Part shown: piece by piece, positions 29,875-32,680 of the stretch | How the letters are laid out: each line of letters begins with the position of its first letter | Numbering within the stretch: the first letter of the stretch is position 1 | Assembly (NCBI GenBank): GCA_946479475.1 | Contig: CAMLGG010000027.1 | Location: 1 to 32,680 of the forward strand | DNA length: 32,680 nucleotides | Reading direction: 5' to 3' | Source: an uncultured Ideonella sp. | Lineage (GTDB): Bacteria > Pseudomonadota > Gammaproteobacteria > Burkholderiales > Burkholderiaceae | Position numbers and translations under genes: made by a program | Notes under the pieces: generated by a model | Database searches by the model: none | Told to the model about the DNA's origin: nothing | The model's input: only the letters and a program-made list of their open reading frames with translations

Positions 29875-30521
29875 CTATTCCTGGTGCAGGGCGATCTCGC
29901 GCAGGTCAGGCGCGAAGCCTTCGAGCTCGGCCTCGCAGGCGCCGAGCCACTTGCCGAAGACGTTGTAGGCCAGCACCGCCGGGATGGCCACCGCCAGGCC
30001 CGCGGCCGTCATCACGAGCGCCTCGCCCACGGGCCCGGCGACCTTCTCGATCGTCATGGCGCCTGAAGTCGCTATGCCGAGCAGCGCGTGGTAGATGCCC
30101 CAGACCGTGCCGAACAGGCCGACGAAGGGCGCCGTGGCGCCCACCGAAGCGAGAAAGACCTGACCTGCCTGCAGGTGCGCGAGCCCTGCGTGCAATGCGT
30201 CGCGCAGGCGGCGAGTGAGCTGCGACTCGATCGCCCCATGCGACTGAAGCGTTCCGGCCGCGGGCTGGACGAACGCGGCCTCGGCCAGCGGGGCGATCAC
30301 GCCTTCGCGGTCCAGCGCCTTCAGGCGTTCGCGGGCCGCCGGGCGGTCGGGGGCGTTCCAGAAGGCGTCTATGCCTCGCTGCAGGTCGACCCGTGCCCGG
30401 TGCAGGACCCAGCTCTTCCAGAAGATCAGCACCCAGGCGCCGATCGACATCAGCAGCAGCAGCAGGGCGACGGCTCGCCCGATGGCATCGCTCTGGAACC
30501 AGAAACCCTGCAGCCCTTCCA

Positions 30522-30522
<1 letters not shown>
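29875..30522 (-). CDS. exbB: ExbB/TolQ-family proton channel protein
   Basis: 215 residues. The first hydrophobic helix is near 14-35 (AIGRAVALLLLLMSIGAWVL), followed by a cytoplasmic region with basic helices. The paired helices of the MotA/TolQ/ExbB domain are VFLASVGATAPFVGLFGTVW (glycine-rich turn) and EALVMTAAGLAVAIPAVLAY. It partners the exbD product. The ATG shares one base with the dapB stop (TGATG), implying coupled translation. Confidence 0.9.
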
Positions 30523-32018
<1,496 letters not shown>

Positions 32019-32060
32019 GCGGCCCGCTCCCGCGGCCCCTGCGTACAGCGAAAGCGCACC

Positions 32061-32552
32061 ATGCCCACCCACGTCGACGAACTCAAGAGCAGCGGCCTGA
32101 AGGCCACGCTGCCCCGCCTGCGCATCCTCGAGATCTTCCAGAAGTCGTCGGTGCGCCACATGACGGCCGAGGACGTCTTCAAGGCCCTGCTCGTCGAGGG
32201 CTCCGACATCGGCCTGGCGACGGTCTACCGGGTGCTGATGCAGTTCGAGCAGGCCGGCCTCCTGGTGCGCAGCCATTTCGAGTCGGGCAAGTCGGTGTTC
32301 GAGCTGAACGAGGGGCATCACCACGACCACCTCGTGTGCCTGACCTGCGGGCGGGTCGAGGAGTTCTTCGACCCCGAGATCGAGGCACGCCAGCGTGCGG
32401 TGGCGGGCAGCCGCGGCTTCGAGCTGCACGAGCACACGCTGGCCCTGTATGCCGTGTGCACCAAGGCGCAGTGCGAGCACCGGCCGCCGGCCGGCGCGGC
32501 GCAGGTCAGGGTTCCCGCAGGGCATCCATCGCCGCCTGGTGACGAGCGATGA
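32061..32552 (+). CDS. fur: Ferric uptake regulator Fur
   Basis: 163 residues. Iron-responsive repressor. The winged HTH at ~10-80 includes [15 protein letters not shown] and [18 protein letters not shown]. The metal-binding and dimer domain has HHHDH (86-90), [12 protein letters not shown] (C93, C96) and a C133/C138 pair (CTKAQC). The tail after CEHR runs on for ~22 residues ([13 protein letters not shown]...), partly antisense to hprK, and is longer than the usual Fur end. The bamE/fur divergence is typical for the order. Confidence 0.96.
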   Translation: MPTHVDELKSSGLKATLPRLRILEIFQKSSVRHMTAEDVFKALLVEGSDIGLATVYRVLMQFEQAGLLVRSHFESGKSVFELNEGHHHDHLVCLTCGRVEEFFDPEIEARQRAVAGSRGFELHEHTLALYAVCTKAQCEHRPPAGAAQVRVPAGHPSPPGDER

Positions 32553-32680
32553 ATTCCTGGTAGGTGTCGATGCCGCGCAGCTGCAGGATGGTGTTGCGCA
32601 CGGCGGCTTCCACCAGCACGGCCAAGTTGCGGCCCGCGTCCACGGCGATCACGACCTTGCGCACGGGGATCTCCAGGATC
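32506..32680 (-). CDS. hprK: HPr kinase/phosphorylase, C-terminal end (cut by window edge)
   Basis: The last 58 codons are present. The HprK ending [16 protein letters not shown] and [14 protein letters not shown] is unmistakable; the P-loop and catalytic part lie outside the window. HprK phosphorylates and dephosphorylates HPr on Ser in the nitrogen- or sugar-type PTS regulation of proteobacteria. It converges with fur and overlaps its 3' end by 47 bp. Confidence 0.92.
   Translation of the reverse strand, partial: ILEIPVRKVVIAVDAGRNLAVLVEAAVRNTILQLRGIDTYQEFIARHQAAMDALREP

Overview
The window is a dense, high-GC stretch of core chromosome from a betaproteobacterium, almost certainly order Burkholderiales (a Comamonadaceae or Rubrivivax/Leptothrix-like lineage). 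I infer this from the family-typical protein sequences and from gene orders known in that order: argS-SPOR-dsbA, lptD-surA-rsmA, and fur divergent from bamE-dapB-exbB-exbD-leuS-lptE-holA with hprK converging on fur. I see no tRNA, rRNA, CRISPR, IS element or phage gene.

Layout. 1-3161 (minus): lptA-lptB-rpoN followed by the start of a THUMP-domain RNA methyltransferase. 3282-6438 (minus): argS, a SPOR-domain protein and dsbA. 6616-9195 (plus): a Ser/Thr protein kinase fused to a cyclic-nucleotide-binding-type domain, then a LysR regulator. 9192-10253 (minus): amgK, divergent from 10431-14931 (plus) lptD-surA-rsmA. 14939-16224 (minus): a barnase-type secreted ribonuclease and its barstar inhibitor with their own promoter-like sequences, a 14-bp-arm inverted repeat, a possible 44-residue ORF and a strong intrinsic terminator. 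16250-18544 (minus): maeB. 18731-21486 (plus): a PAS histidine kinase and a FixJ-type response regulator. 21515-24554 (plus): thiL-pgpA-pncC and a GhrA-like dehydrogenase. 24203-25353: a 573-bp direct tandem duplication across the convergent 3' ends of the dehydrogenase gene and holA. 25126-31903 (minus): a seven-gene operon bamE-dapB-exbB-exbD-leuS-lptE-holA. 32061-32552 (plus): fur. 32506-32680 (minus): the 3' end of hprK.

A recurring theme is envelope assembly. LptA and LptB (LPS transport), LptD with its partner LptE, SurA (periplasmic chaperone), BamE (outer-membrane insertion), DsbA (disulfides), a FtsN-like SPOR protein, AmgK (peptidoglycan recycling) and ExbB/ExbD lie within 32 kb in separate operons. 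Many adjacent genes share a 4-bp ATGA or GTGA stop/start overlap, which suggests translational coupling.

The most unusual items are the exact 573-bp duplication (a recent rearrangement with 9-bp inverted repeats at its edges, or an assembly artefact), the self-contained barnase/barstar locus with its palindromic promoter region, and the kinase/cNMP-type fusion protein with a 15-bp-repeat-encoded Ser-rich leader. I did not find a convincing new multi-gene system.
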